From Setoptus koraiensis (taxonomy: Eukaryota > Arthropoda): 64,000 nt of DNA. A program made the translations under genes and the position numbers. Where the stretch lies: positions 3,224,001-3,288,000 of the forward strand of contig CM106586.1 in assembly GCA_048013815.1 (NCBI GenBank), read 5' to 3'. This document shows positions 48,401 through 59,690 of this stretch, one piece after another (position 1 is the stretch's first letter; the number at the start of each line of letters is the position of its first letter). The notes beneath the pieces were generated by a model. That model was not told the DNA's origin and made no database searches. It saw only the letters and a list, made by a program, of their open reading frames with translations.

Positions 48401-50958
48401 ATTCATTGAAGAATTGCGACGGCGTGAGGCTGATGTTGATCGTGTTGTGAAAATATTTACTACAAAATCCACCCCATCTGCGTCGAAGACAACTCTCACA
48501 CAAACTACCACCAAAACACGTATAGAATATTCTCGTACCATCGCTGGTAGAGCAACTGGAACTTCCCGATCGACAACACCTTCCACTACAAGGAGTACGC
48601 ACACTTCTTATCGCGATGAATATCCTGAAATCAAACATATTCGTGCGCGAGTTATGTTGGAGAAATGGCGTTCTGTCTGGCAATTAGCATTGGACAAAAT
48701 TCAAAGATTGAAAGATCGTATCGAGCATCAGCGAGAAATGGAACGTTTGACACATTTCGATTTTGACGAATGGAGACGAAGATTTTTGGGATGGATGAAT
48801 AATAAAAAGGCCAGAATCATGGACTTCTTCCGTTCTCTTGATAAGGACAATGATGGTAGGGTTCCCAATGGTGAATTTGTCGAAGGTTTCCTCAAGTCAA
48901 AATTCCCTACTAGTCGGCTCGAAATGGAAAAAGTAGTTGAGATCTTCGATAAAAACAAGGATGGCTGTGTAGATCATAAGGAATACATGGATACTTTGCG
49001 ACCTGACAGGCCCATCACCGAGGAAGAGATAATTCAAGATGAAGTGCAGCGCCAGGTTGCCAAATGTACTTGTTTGCACCGTTACAAAGTTTATCATGTC
49101 GGCGAGGGTCGCTATAGATTTGGCGAGTCGCAGAAGCTGCGCCTAGTCCGTATCCTGCGTAGTGTCGTCATGGTTCGCGTTGGCGGAGGATGGGTATCGC
49201 TTGAAGAATTTCTACAGAAAAATGACCCTTGTAGAGGTAAGTTTGTCGTCAATGACATACATAATCCCTATCTTGATGATAAATACAAACTTGAGTTCTT
49301 ATAAGTTATTTATTTTTGCACGTCCTATTCTTTTATTGTTAATATTATTTTACTATTGCATGTCATTCTGCACCAAACAATCTTTCCACAATACATACAG
49401 CACGAGGTCGCACTAATGTTGAGCTCAGAGAACAGTTTATTTTGCCTGAGGGTGCCAGTCAAGCTATGGCATCATTTAAATCAAAGATGTCTAAAGATCC
49501 TGCATCGATTCCAACCATTGGCCCAATAACAAAGGTTCGTTTAAACACAAAGATTGTGCCTCACTTTACCTCATTCCTTTCATACCTTTTCCCTTTTTAT
49601 TATGCTTCTTTTGTGTTGTATCTTTCTGTTTTTTACTTGTTTCGTTTCAACCTGTCAGATATTACGCCAGGCCGTTCCCTATCTGAACTCACTATCACTA
49701 ACAGCTTGCTCTCTTGACTAACAATTATTCGCTATCTTTCTATCAGACAACTACCGTTGCTATCACTTTCCCTGTCCTCAATGCAACCCTCAGAAGACGT
49801 CCTATATATCTCACATGTCATCATCTCCATCTTCAGCAATAATTGAATATGCCTCAAGTGTTAATCTCACTATGGCTCGAGCCACAACGCCAGTTTTCAA
49901 CGATCGTGATTCTTCCACAAGCAAGCGTGTTTTGCCGCCCAAAAGTTTACTTAAATATATTCAACGTCGCAACTCAGCTCTACCTATAATGAGTTGCGAT
50001 GAATCCTCTTCAGATTCTGTGAGTTTTGCGGTCAGTACTAGTCAAAGGAGAGAAGTTTATCAAAAGTCGCCATGCGTCTACACTAAACCAATCTCAAGAT
50101 CATCATCCAATAAGTCATCATTAGCTTTAACTGAACCTCAAACACCTGAACAAGACAATTGCGCGATTACGCCGACTACACCAGTTACTTCAAGCAGTGG
50201 AGTTAGCAGTAGCGCAGAGGGTGTATGTGAAGATGATAGAAGTGCCTCCTCTCTATCGCATAGTTCGTCATCCCTCTATAGTCATAACAATCTTACTGCT
50301 AATCGGCGGACCTCTCTCGTAACCTTTAATAAACATGATCCTATCACTATTACTAATCGACTGCCGTCAGTTATAAAAAGCGACAATATACATCTAATAA
50401 AGCATCCTATCTCTCATCTGCCTAGACCGTGGCCAGTCTATTCGGTAATCTTTCTCTTTCAATCTGTATATTCTACCCTTTCGCTCAAAATGAAAGAATA
50501 ATTTTGTATTTGCTCTCTTCTAACTGAAACAAATTAATCTATTTTCCCTACTCTCCAATTAGATAAGAGAAAAAACCGATAGATCTGTCCCTATGAGCCA
50601 AACTCATGGACGTTATGGTTCGCCCAGCGACTATTATAGCGAAACAGATTCAAGTGGATTGAAATCGCGGCCTCGTAGCCGACTAACACCGACATCAGCG
50701 GGCAGCAGGCCATCAAGCCGACCATCGAGCCGACCATCGAGCCGACCATCGAGCAGGCCATCTAGTCGACCTGCCAGCAGGCAAGGTAGTGATTTATCAA
50801 TAGAAAGTGTCGATGTCTACAAGTCGGCTGGAATAGCTGGTTACCGAACGCCAACTGGGACAACACCTACGACAGGAACCACATCAATTCTGAAATCATC
50901 ACTAAAGACAACTACTTCCTATACTGCCGGTCAAACAAAAACTGTTTGGAAAAATTAA
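30528..50958 (+). CDS. shot-like: spectraplakin (Short stop / MACF1 / dystonin family), long form
   Basis: Giant linker that binds actin through tandem CH domains and microtubules through its GAR end. The long-form exons are 30528-34452, 39495-39724, 40568-40660, 43551-49236, 49401-49534 and 50563-50958. Phases 1, 0, 0, 1 and 0 agree, giving 3,487 residues. Exon 1 encodes about 1,308 disordered Ser/Gln/Arg-rich residues ending [19 protein letters not shown], then [19 protein letters not shown] opens CH1. CH1 closes with [14 protein letters not shown]2 has [20 protein letters not shown] and [21 protein letters not shown] spectrin-repeat rod follows, containing three 326-residue units. Two EF-hands ([13 protein letters not shown] and [13 protein letters not shown]) precede the GAR domain ([36 protein letters not shown]). 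The tail has [10 protein letters not shown] repeats. Insect and vertebrate family members exceed 5,000 residues; this rod is short and I see no plakin SH3. ATTAAA at 51189-51194 may serve as poly(A) signal. Confidence 0.93.
34453..39135 (+). other. first intron of the long spectraplakin form, including an internal promoter region
   Basis: Noncoding as far as I can see. It contains a possible 36-bp in-phase cassette exon at 36124-36159. A CA/GT-rich, ACA-rich stretch at about 37,400-39,050 resembles a 5' leader for the short first exon. GC content and CpG rise near 36,900-37,300 and 37,660. No open frame here has recognisable protein content. Confidence 0.45.
39136..39208 (+). CDS. shot-like: alternative short first coding exon of the spectraplakin gene
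   Basis: An ATG at 39136 opens 24 codons ([20 protein letters not shown]...) and ends AAA-G before GTTTGT, phase 1. That is the same phase as the giant first exon, so it joins to the CH1 exon at 39495 to restore Asp-Glu-Arg-Asp. The result would be a 2,203-residue protein with the full actin-binding domain but without the 1.3-kb-residue disordered leader. Insect Shot also uses alternative promoters with short leaders. The 37.4-39.1 kb stretch upstream is CA-rich and leader-like, fitting a separate promoter. Transcript evidence is absent. Confidence 0.6.
40661..42948 (+). other. spectraplakin intron with a (TC)27 microsatellite
   Basis: Intronic sequence between the CH1 and CH2 exons. A pure TC run of about 27 units lies at 42363-42416. 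The right end (about 42,850-42,948) precedes another possible start exon and may hold its promoter. No other coding content seen. Confidence 0.5.
42949..43344 (+). CDS. shot-like: alternative exon of the spectraplakin gene, start of a CH1-less form
   Basis: An ATG at 42949 opens 132 hydrophilic codons ([20 protein letters not shown]...) ending GENEKM before a good GTATGT donor in phase 0. This joins exactly to the CH2 exon at 43551. Used as a first exon it yields a protein with CH2 but no CH1, paralleling the known CH1-less Shot class that binds actin weakly. It could instead be an internal cassette between CH1 and CH2, because the preceding exon also ends in phase 0; no stop would prevent this, but an acceptor before it is not obvious. 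Coding status is supported by the clean phase and long frame, not by homology. Confidence 0.6.
44676..47609 (+). repeat. three tandem 978-bp coding units in the spectraplakin rod
   Basis: Units start at 44676, 45654 and 46632 (codons for ACN followed by [18 protein letters not shown]), a strict period of 978 bases or 326 residues. Each unit equals three spectrin repeats. Units 1 and 2 are virtually identical over several hundred bases (for example the segment encoding [20 protein letters not shown]), including silent sites, whereas unit 3 and the outer parts differ more. This indicates recent duplication or ongoing gene conversion in frame. Confidence 0.95.
49837..50444 (+). CDS. shot-like: possible Ser-rich alternative exon in the spectraplakin tail
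   Basis: A long frame ([20 protein letters not shown]...) runs Ser/Thr-rich for about 200 residues and ends VYS before a GTAATC donor in phase 0, compatible with the last exon at 50563. Candidate acceptors at 49745-49746 and 49835-49836 both need a phase-1 partner. The GAR exon donor at 49236 supplies phase 1, but the 134-bp exon 49401-49534 ends in phase 0. The exon would therefore replace the 134-bp exon rather than follow it. Composition resembles the disordered tails of other spectraplakins. It may simply be a retained open frame. Confidence 0.4.
50699..50783 (+). repeat. Ser-Arg-Pro coding repeat in the spectraplakin C-terminus
   Basis: Six or so tandem copies of a 12-base unit encode SSRP repeats ([14 protein letters not shown]...). 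Gly-Ser-Arg repeats at this place are typical of spectraplakin tails and contribute to microtubule binding. I do not see a clear Ser-x-Ile-Pro EB1-binding motif. Confidence 0.85.
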
Positions 50959-51466
50959 TTAAGTTACCAAAGGCGGCCAAAACAACTACTTAATCTATTC
51001 AGATTAACCACCTCAATTGTGAAACTGTGAGATTTTATTTTGACCAATTCCATCTAAGTTGACATTATTGGATTGAAGCCATTTGCTTGGATATTCTTAA
51101 GATAAAGAGTTTGAATGTGACTTTTATCTCAATACACTGTTGATTCACACAAACGAATGTTTTCATTGACATCACGTATCATCATATCATTAAACATTAA
51201 TCTTTAAATTACTATACTTTTCAAGTGTCGCTGATGCTTTATATATCACGAGAGGATGATGGAACACGATGCATGTTGCTCATTAGCTATTGAAATCCGT
51301 GTTACAGGATTCGTCACTTGTGTAGTCCAAAATTTTATAAAAGTTCTCATGCATTGCCTAGTTTTGTTTGTACTGTGACTTTTCGACTGATCGAACACGA
51401 ACTCAAGCTTATTCAAGCATTTATTAATGATGCATACGTATGTATCTGTGAATTCACATCGAACAT
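50959..51466. other. convergent 3' region between spectraplakin and MTHFS
   Basis: No gene. It holds 3' untranslated sequence for both neighbours: ATTAAA at 51189-51194 on the plus strand and AATAAA on the minus strand (51425-51420). Confidence 0.5.
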
Positions 51467-52278
51467 TTACAAAGTTGATGTAAGAACCTCATCTAACACG
51501 AAATCCAAGTCACCTACTGGTAAATCGGTGACGATCTGCTCTTTGAATGCTAATCCGATTGTATAAGGGGGCTCTTTACTTGTTGAATGTATTTTATCGA
51601 GCAGATTTTTCAAGAATCTATCGTAGTAACCTCTTCCATGCCCTAACCTAAGACCATCTCGTGTGAACGCTAGACCAGGTACTAAGATAAGATTCAGATC
51701 GACTTTGAGGCAAGTAAAATAAGAAATCAATCAAAAAATTCAATTCTCTATTTTGCCATTCATCTATTACTCCCAAATCTTACCTATATGAGGGTCAAAC
51801 TCTTCCCTTTTGCCTGTCTGACGAATCCCGTTAATCACTTGTTCGAAATACATGTCTTTGGGCTGTTTGATGTTCCATTTTGTTACAGGTAATGAATTAT
51901 AATCATCCATAGAATATAATCGAACCATCTTAAGAGTATCAATCTGCTTGGAATACATGGGAATGTAACAAATCTTGTTGTCGCTGAAGATCTGTTCTAG
52001 ACTGCTGATTGTGTCCACTTCATCTTGAGTGCTCAAGTAAAGACTGAGTGCTTTGGCTGATTTATAACGATCGTGATTTAGAAGCTGTAATTTGACACAG
52101 TTTAGTTATTATTTTCAGTATTATACATGTTGTTAACTTGTATAATGAATCATAAAATAGTTACCCTCTGAGCTATGATGGAAGATTGGTTTCTACGTTC
52201 ATTCTGGTCGATTGAAGCAATTCTTTCTTTAGCTTTGAGTCTCGCGAGGGCCTTCATTTGTTGCAAAGTGCTGATCAT
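51467..52278 (-). CDS. MTHFS: 5-formyltetrahydrofolate cyclo-ligase (methenyl-THF synthetase)
   Basis: Converts 5-formyl-THF plus ATP to 5,10-methenyl-THF, returning stored folate to one-carbon metabolism; a cytosolic enzyme. Exons 52278-52165, 52084-51784 and 51702-51467 join in phases 0 and 1 to 216 residues, close to the family length of about 200. Matches to human MTHFS include SLYLSTQDEVDT, ICYIPMYSKQIDTLKMVR, LPVTKWNIKQP, the signature LILVPGLAF followed by LGHGRGYYDRFLK, and the C-terminal IGLAFKEQIVTDLPV with DEVL. The GHGRGYYD loop is the nucleotide/phosphate-binding site. AATAAA on the minus strand at 51425-51420 follows the stop closely. The gene lies just downstream of CEP120 on the same strand with about 230 bases between them, with no sign of a functional link. 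Confidence 0.95.
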
Positions 52279-52506
52279 TTTGATATGTTAGATCGTATGG
52301 AGGTTACGAAACTAGACCTTTTCATAAAATTTTTGAGTGATGTTGCCAATTAGAAATACTGTCAACTTCTGTAATAACTATGTATAGTAGACAGCTGATA
52401 ACGAATGAAAAATAAAGATAGTATCGATAGCATTTGTGTAAAAAAAAACATTTTGATTTTACAATTGTACATTTTGTTAGCATTAGTCGTTTATTAATAG
52501 ATTTGT

Positions 52507-55500
52507 TCATTGACGAGCCAACTTCTCTATCAAAGTGTTGATCTCAGTGATCAGATTATCGTTAGGCTTGCAACCTTTCTTAAGCAGATCCGCTCTCTCT
52601 TTTCGCAGGCATGTAAGTTTCTCTTGAGTGTCTTTGGTCACCGTTGACTTGAAACTTCCAGGACGAACTAAAGAGGATCGTGAGTTCATAGTGTTAGGAA
52701 TCTTTGATGAACCACCAACCGAATTGGCGTTCTTTCCGTTTTTATTGAATCTGTTGGTGTATCAAAGAAAAAACGAAGACCCGGGGTTAAGTACTGAGTA
52801 TATTGTAACATAAGTAGGTGTTTCAATTTTATCTTACCTTAGGGGCAGTTTTGAAGATTGTACATCGATTGATCCTCTGACTAGACTTGTACTTCTAACT
52901 GGTAAAGGTATACCGGGAGATCTGGAGGATACAGTAGTCTGATCACGAAGACTCGAACGCCTAGCTACTCTTATCGGCTGACTAATACCATTAGCTAATT
53001 TATTGTTTTTAACTTCTTGAGATTCATTGTAAATGTTTCTATTGCTGGAGAAATCAACTTCTTTCTGTTGATAACACGATTTGACTTCTTCAATCGCTCT
53101 AGCTAACTCTGAATCTATAGTGGCCAATCTAGCGGTTAGTTCTTTGTCTTTATCTAATAGTTGCTGTTCTTTTTGGTCTAAATGTTTTTCTTTACTCTCT
53201 ACAGATAGTAAAGCGTGACGCAATTTCCTCTCTAACTTGTTCAAGTCGCTCATTTTCTTTTTGAGCTCCGCATCTCGTTTAGTTTCTTTGGCCTCTAGCT
53301 TATGGGTTATATTGGTTAAATACTCTTGCTCTTTCTGTTCCAATTCAATTTTGAAAGACAATAGTTGCTGGTCTTTCCAAGATTCAATCTCATTACTAGC
53401 ATCGACAAGAAGCTTGTCAATATCAGTAACGAAATTGACCCTTTCGTTCAGAGAGGAGCCCTTTGCCCTACCGTTGTGAGTTTCAAGGCTAACATCCCGA
53501 TTTACTCTGGTTGGGCCTAAATCTTTTAATGATAGATAGAGTTGAATTTTTCCTAACTCAGATTTATCACATCCCAGTATAGTTGACGAGGTCATAGTGC
53601 AATTTTCCTCACTAATTTTCAATCGGTCGATATCGAAGAGATCAGCGAATTTCAAGGTAGCGAAACCTACTGATTCAAAGTCGACTTCATCATGAACTGA
53701 ACTCTCAGTATCCAGGTGGGTATGTCTTCGATCCGTAACTAGCTCCAGTATCAATGGAACGTTGCTGAAAGCGTATTTCAAAGATTCTGATGTAGTAGCA
53801 AAGTTGAATTCGCAGAAGCCATGAGGTATCAAGGCCTCGTTCGGTCCTACAGGGATGCTCGAGTCAGTTGTTATTGTGTCAGTGTAACCAAAGAAGGAAT
53901 AGGAGTACCTAATCAATAAACTCGATAGGTCGACATCGATATCCTCCAGGGTAGTAAGAGTTTTGAGATCTATCGTAAAACAAAAGTGTCTCATTTGATT
54001 CTCGGCGGAGGGATTCGATTGTACTTCCGAAGATCGAATAATATTGAGACTCAGATCTTGGTTATTGGAGTCTTCTTGTGCAATTTGGCTGTTTCTTTGA
54101 GAGGCCTCGGGAAAATCCTCCTCATGAGCAATCTTCTTTGAATCGCCGCATAGACTAGAGAGTAATTCGAAATTTTTGGCCGTGGGTGACTTCAACATGG
54201 GTCTATCCTTGTTTTGGGATGTAGGGCCGAGTGACTTAAGCTGAGTTAGCTTCACCGCGATACCTACTGTGGGACTAGGACTCTCAGGTTGATGTAGTGT
54301 GCTGTCAGCACAAGACTGTAGGGAGAACAATCCTTCAATAGATCTTTCGTTTTGGAAATCATCTTCGTTGTCGGAGCAAAGCTGATCCATTTGAACTGTG
54401 GTAAAACCTAGAACTTTCTTGTGAAAATTGTATAATTTGATATCAAGAGTTGAATTTAGAGTAAAATAAGTGTTCAGCAATTTAACACTGGTTGTCGCCA
54501 CATTGAACCTGACTATTTTAGAATTGAGATTACACTCGGCTATTGTAAATTCATCTGACTTCAAGGAAGAGCCAAATAATGAAAAAGTGAAGTAGTAAGT
54601 CGTTGATTTCGATGTAGAATCTAGAAAATCTCGTGTACGGCCCAGTAATAATGCCTCCAGATCTGAGATGAATGCTAAAGAGATTTCGATAGAGAAAAAT
54701 ATTTTACAATCCTCAATTGTAGAGTTGTCTTCTTGGGCGTCGTAAATGTAATGATGACCATCTAGCACTTTGATTTTTATATCGTTTTCAATTATGGCAA
54801 TATGTGGATTGACTGAAGTTTTTCCATTGTCATACTCATTGTTGGTGAGTGTGTAATCTATGCAAGTCTTGTAGAGACTGCTGGTTGATTGATCATTTGC
54901 TTCATCATCATCAAATGATTCGTCAGAATATTCTCCAACTTTGTTACAGTTAGTGGCGACAAGACCTGAGCCCATATCTGCTTTTTGGAAGCGCAATGAG
55001 TATGGTGCTTCTTTGTAACCATTTGGTATTGCCTCCTGTTCATTTTCCTCGCATTTGATCAAAGATACTGCCAATTGAATTTCAGGCCTACTGTAAGATG
55101 GTTTTCTAAATTTTGGATTCAATAAAGGACGCCATTCAAATTTTTGTTGCTTATGTTCTTGTGCTGCCCTGATATCTATTATGGTATATCCGACTAGGTG
55201 CGTTTGATTAGCTTCCAGACATGTGGTATTGCTACCAGTAGGCGAAAGGGTTGCACCATCTTTAGATTTTTTTATCGGCGAGGTTTGCAAAAATACTTGG
55301 AGTTTTATGGCTCTTCGTTCAACTCTGAATTGATGTAGGCTCCTTCTATCTAGTTGCCATGCCAATTCTGTAACGAATTCCGGGTTCGTGTTAGTTAACT
55401 TCACTGGATCACTCCTCAATGGTTCATTATCGAATCGGGCCTCAGCAAATACGGTTGCGTGAGCAGTTTTATCGATGACACAATCGGGTACGGTGAAATT

Positions 55501-55548
55501 TTGGCCTTCAACCAAAGTTATCACAACCAGATATTTTGGACTGTCCAT
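52507..55548 (-). CDS. CEP120: centrosomal protein of 120 kDa (centriole elongation factor)
   Basis: CEP120 promotes centriole elongation and appendage assembly together with CPAP and SPICE1. Two exons (55548-52838 and 52750-52507, phase 2) give 984 residues, near the 986 of the human protein. The N-terminal C2 domain shows VVITLVEGQNF, FAEARFDNEPLRSDPVK, EFVTELAWQLDRRSLHQFR and VGYTIIDIRAAQEHKQQKFEW, which follow human CEP120 closely. A central C2-like domain is seen around FFSIEISLAFISDLEALL, and a third at HFCFTIDLKTLTTLEDIDVD with LLIRYSYSFFGYTD. A charged coiled coil (about residues 750-860) and a final conserved segment, RKERADLLKKGCKPNDNLIT with INTLIEKL, match the human C-terminus. 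AATAAA on the minus strand sits at 52495-52490, just after the stop. The gene is divergent from the next gene to the right. Confidence 0.95.
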
Positions 55549-56900
55549 GCGAGATTAGATTCAACCAACATGGTATAATTGGATATATGAGATAGATTTC
55601 TTTTTTTGGCACACCTGAATCTTTTCAAAAATCTTCAGTGCAGTTAGTATCCTATTGGTGGATATTTCACGTCTATTCCGGAGGGAGACAGGGAGAGGAT
55701 AAAGAATCGCTCCTAGCAGTTATAATTGTTATAATATTTGAAATATCCTTTGGCATCTGATACAAATGAACATTTGGCAGGGAACTTCTCTACATCCAAG
55801 TGTTTCCAAATTTAAGGAACGGATGTACGTCAAAAATTTCCAGACATGTAGAGTCCATCTAGTCGTTGCGCGGAGTAAGGTCAGTAATATTTATCATCTA
55901 TAATACAGGTCATTCAACTATTTTATTTATTCATTTAGTGAGAGATCCAACGAAAGCATCATTACATGTAATGCTGTTGAAGATTACTTGTATAATAACA
56001 ATTGAGCAGATGGTTTCTCAAAAAGATAATCAATTCATCACATCGAATCAGCGCTGTGATACGCATAAAATCGGCGCCGAGTTCAAAAAGCGCTCAAATT
56101 TTTTATGGGAGACAATACAAACGTCTCCCATTCTTTCTATATTGGATATTCTTCCGCACTGGGTGAATCATCCATCCATATTCATATCTTTTATTCCGAA
56201 CACCCACTAAAACTATCATGATATAAAATAATTGAAGATAAACTCATGATAACTAGCGCTACTAACTCCCTTCATCCTATAATAATATTAATCTCGATCG
56301 TGAATATTCACATACACCTCATTGTCGGGCTGGGAAAGCGAGAATTCATCCCGTGCGGGGAATTTTTCCGTTCTCCCATAATCACTTCAACTGCAATAGA
56401 GGATCGCTATCCGTTCAGAGAAGCCGTCTAGCTAATATTGTTCTTTCATTAGTTTCCATCCTCATCAGTCATCTGTAGTGAAAAATATCAATAGAAAAAA
56501 TAATTCGCAGTCAACATTACGTAAGCGAAATATTCAAAATATTTTTTCAGTGAAGTACTGATCACCACTATTTTAATGCGTCTTTCTGAGCATTGGCCAA
56601 TGTAAGGAGAACAGCTGCAGAATAGAGCAGCCAGCCTCATCTGGCAAGTTCATGAGCTAATGACCAATTTATTCAAATTCAGGCCATGCATTCGCTCATT
56701 GGAACGCAGCAATCACCATAACATGGATTTAATTGATATAATGATTGACATGTGATGCACAATGGTACAATTAACCAATAAACAGTGAACAACTTTAACT
56801 AGTCTTCATCACTTGATAGGGTCGATCAATATATTTATTATTTGATTTACTACTATTCGATGCAGTGCGACACACTTTCGCACTTGAAAATAATCATGTC
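55549..56900. other. divergent intergenic region between CEP120 and the next gene
   Basis: About 1.35 kb without a supported gene; both promoters are expected here. A pair of opposed near-identical words, GGGAATTTTTCCG-like and TTTTTTATGGGAGAC-like, is visible but makes no clear structure. Short frames at 55866-56431 have no family resemblance, though they could hide a small upstream exon of the plus-strand gene. Confidence 0.4.
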
Positions 56901-59321
56901 ATGTCTAGAGAGGATTTACAGCCGTTCAAAAATGTCTCGAAACTGGTGCCATTAACAGCAGCATCATCGGATGAAGGACAAAAAGCCAGAGAAAATAGAC
57001 CCTTAATAGCTTTTTCAGTGGAGCATAACGATAGCCACACAAAAACTCCATTGTATGACTCAAACAATAACAACCAAATAACCAACTCTAACGAACAACA
57101 AAATCTAGATGACAAAAGAAAAATCACGGATGAGTGGAAAAGGCGAGAAAAGGAAGAGGAGGATTTAAGCAATTTATGCAAGAAAATTTGTCAACCCTCT
57201 CAATCGATGTTTACATATCATGACAAATCTGATGTCGAGCATAGCATATCCAGGGAGATAGATTCTAATCTAGCTCATATTGATATAGATACGTTCAATT
57301 TTAGACAACTACCCGAACCACTAAGCAGACTTATTTCTCTAATAGATAAAACTGACGAGTGCTCTAATCATGCAAAAGAAGATGAGGCTAATCACTTCGT
57401 CTTTAGTACGAAACATTTCGTAACTCCTCCGAGTTTACAAGGTGATAGTCAGAGATTGGTCGTGGACGAGAAATTTTCTAAAGGGGGAACCAACATCAAA
57501 GCCCTAGCGAATGGTTCTAATCTATTACCCGAGAAGGTAAGGGACTCTAGGCACGATGCTGAGATCGTCGATACTTTTCATCCTGACCTCCACACTGCTG
57601 GGATTGAAATCGCTAACGATGGAAAAAAGTTCGAGTCCCTCAATAGTGAAGTGAAGTACACTATCGCTTTTCATGACAGTATTTCGTCCGGTGCTAGTTC
57701 AGACTTAAGTCAGACACTTAATGACACCCCAACAGTCTCTCAATGCGAATTGGTCAACACAAACAGTCTATCGAAAGATGAACCAATCACTGTAAGATCC
57801 CAGCACACTGACAGCGCAATAAATTCAAGTATAACACAGGAGGAAAAATCTGATATTCCTAAGAATTCCTTTCAACTATTAAGAAACAATGTTTCCTCTA
57901 AGGAACGTGGACAATTTAGTTCAGATGATATAGAAGGCAATAATACTAGTCAGAAGCCACAAAGTGGTTCCGGTAATCGATTGCATATATTGTGCCAAGA
58001 AATTAACGCTAATGGTAGTCTGAATCATGTGATAGATCACAAACTTCAAAGAGAATCTGGCCACTCAAATACTACGACTAATGATATTTATATTTTATAT
58101 CCAAATTACTCTCTACCCGACTTGAACTTCTTAAAGTCGCTTGAGGCAAATGGAACTTGCAAGTTGATCACTGAGAATCGAAAATCAAAAAGCAAAAATC
58201 TCGAAGTCAGCTCAAGTTCTGTAGATCCTACTCTTAATATCGTATCACAAAATAGATCTTGTACCAGTAAGCCCGCCTTAAATGAACAGACACCATCAAA
58301 AAAACTCAGCGCTATTCTAGATAAGTATGACAATTCGGAGCTTCTTGGTACATTGTTGCCTGCTCAGGTAAAATCGCTGTTGGAAAAGGTCAAATATCAA
58401 CTAAACATACGCCGAAAAGAAAGCTTCAATGACCACATCTCTCAGAGTTATTTAAATAAGTTAAATGAAGCTTTAGAGTCGATAAATGTAAAGAAGCAAG
58501 AGCGGTGCATCATTACTTCGGGAAGAAGAAATGAAAATCTCCACTTCGCACCTAAATCTAAAGGAAACAAAATCAACCATCACTCCGGTGTTCCTATCAC
58601 GAGAAAATATAATAGAGGCAGTGCAATCGAGTTGAAAGAGAATCTTAAACAAAAGCCACAACACAATTTCGACGCTCTGAATTATTTGAATTCTCCTGGC
58701 CTTCTTCAGGACAACATATACAAAATTCTTCTAATTTCATCTTCATCCGTGACACGTCCAAGAACTCAAAATAGGCACCATTCAACAGCAAAAGTTACAA
58801 ATATGATTGATGATGATAGTTCCATATCCGACTCAGTCATAAACGACCTAAGCAAGAGATTTTCCGTAGCAAAAACAGCGTTGCAAATATTAAAAATAGT
58901 ATGGAACCTTGAAGATAAAAGAATCATTCCGTCTGGCCCTAGGCCTTGCCATAAAGACGATATCAAAAACAAAACTAAATCATACGATTCTAGGTCAGAA
59001 AGAAAAGTTCATGCGAAATCCTTTCATCCCGATCCAAAGCCACCAGTCATCAGTATGAATCTGGCGAAAGACAAAAACACGTACATTGTACATCCCACAT
59101 TGACAAGAAAAAGCAAACATAATGCAGCTTCATCAAGTGACGCAGCTACTGTAGTGCCTCCAACAAGGTTGAGAGAGGCTACTAGCGCTCACAAACTTTA
59201 TTCGCATAGTGCGATCAATTCGAAAAATAGATCGACTATGATGAATTATTTTGGCAATACCTGTAAAAGATCCTATATACCAGTAAGAATTCATGAGTCT
59301 CGCAGAATTTCAAACGTCTAA
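56901..59321 (+). CDS. large disordered protein of unknown function
   Basis: An 806-residue open frame from the ATG at 56901 (the frame opens further upstream, at a GTG at 56865). I do not recognise a family. The protein is rich in Ser, Asn, Lys and Asp, almost without hydrophobic segments. Charged helix-like parts occur at KRKITDEWKRREKEEEDLSN (residues about 80-100), LLEKVKYQLNIRRKESFNDH, and LSKRFSVAKTALQILKIVWN. The C-terminus is basic. The length of the frame and the absence of repeats argue for a real gene rather than chance. AATAAA at 59432-59437 follows about 110 bases after the stop. A TGCAG acceptor-like word at 56861-56865 leaves room for an upstream exon. A cytoskeletal or nuclear scaffold role is possible but would be a guess. 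Confidence 0.65.
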   Translation: MSREDLQPFKNVSKLVPLTAASSDEGQKARENRPLIAFSVEHNDSHTKTPLYDSNNNNQITNSNEQQNLDDKRKITDEWKRREKEEEDLSNLCKKICQPSQSMFTYHDKSDVEHSISREIDSNLAHIDIDTFNFRQLPEPLSRLISLIDKTDECSNHAKEDEANHFVFSTKHFVTPPSLQGDSQRLVVDEKFSKGGTNIKALANGSNLLPEKVRDSRHDAEIVDTFHPDLHTAGIEIANDGKKFESLNSEVKYTIAFHDSISSGASSDLSQTLNDTPTVSQCELVNTNSLSKDEPITVRSQHTDSAINSSITQEEKSDIPKNSFQLLRNNVSSKERGQFSSDDIEGNNTSQKPQSGSGNRLHILCQEINANGSLNHVIDHKLQRESGHSNTTTNDIYILYPNYSLPDLNFLKSLEANGTCKLITENRKSKSKNLEVSSSSVDPTLNIVSQNRSCTSKPALNEQTPSKKLSAILDKYDNSELLGTLLPAQVKSLLEKVKYQLNIRRKESFNDHISQSYLNKLNEALESINVKKQERCIITSGRRNENLHFAPKSKGNKINHHSGVPITRKYNRGSAIELKENLKQKPQHNFDALNYLNSPGLLQDNIYKILLISSSSVTRPRTQNRHHSTAKVTNMIDDDSSISDSVINDLSKRFSVAKTALQILKIVWNLEDKRIIPSGPRPCHKDDIKNKTKSYDSRSERKVHAKSFHPDPKPPVISMNLAKDKNTYIVHPTLTRKSKHNAASSSDAATVVPPTRLREATSAHKLYSHSAINSKNRSTMMNYFGNTCKRSYIPVRIHESRRISNV

Positions 59322-59690
59322 TCATAGAGCAGCGCTAGATAATTTATCTAAGATGATAGTTTTATTTATAGAAACAAATATCCTCTATTGGAGAGTAAAC
59401 ATATATATTTATATCAATCTAAGAAAAACTAAATAAAAAATTCCCGGCGACAAAGAATAATCAGTGATCATTGATAAACTAGTCTAACTTCTAAATAATG
59501 CAATAAAAAGTATATTACATATAAACAGAGTAGCGGAACCCAAGGAATTCATTTAATGCATAGATTGATGAACTTTATTATTCTTTGATTTTACGATCCA
59601 TTGAGTTGAAATTTGCTTTAGTTTGTTATTTGGATAAGAATTAACAAATATTGATAGACCTGTTAAAAATGCTTCGGATCTGAGCTCTTT

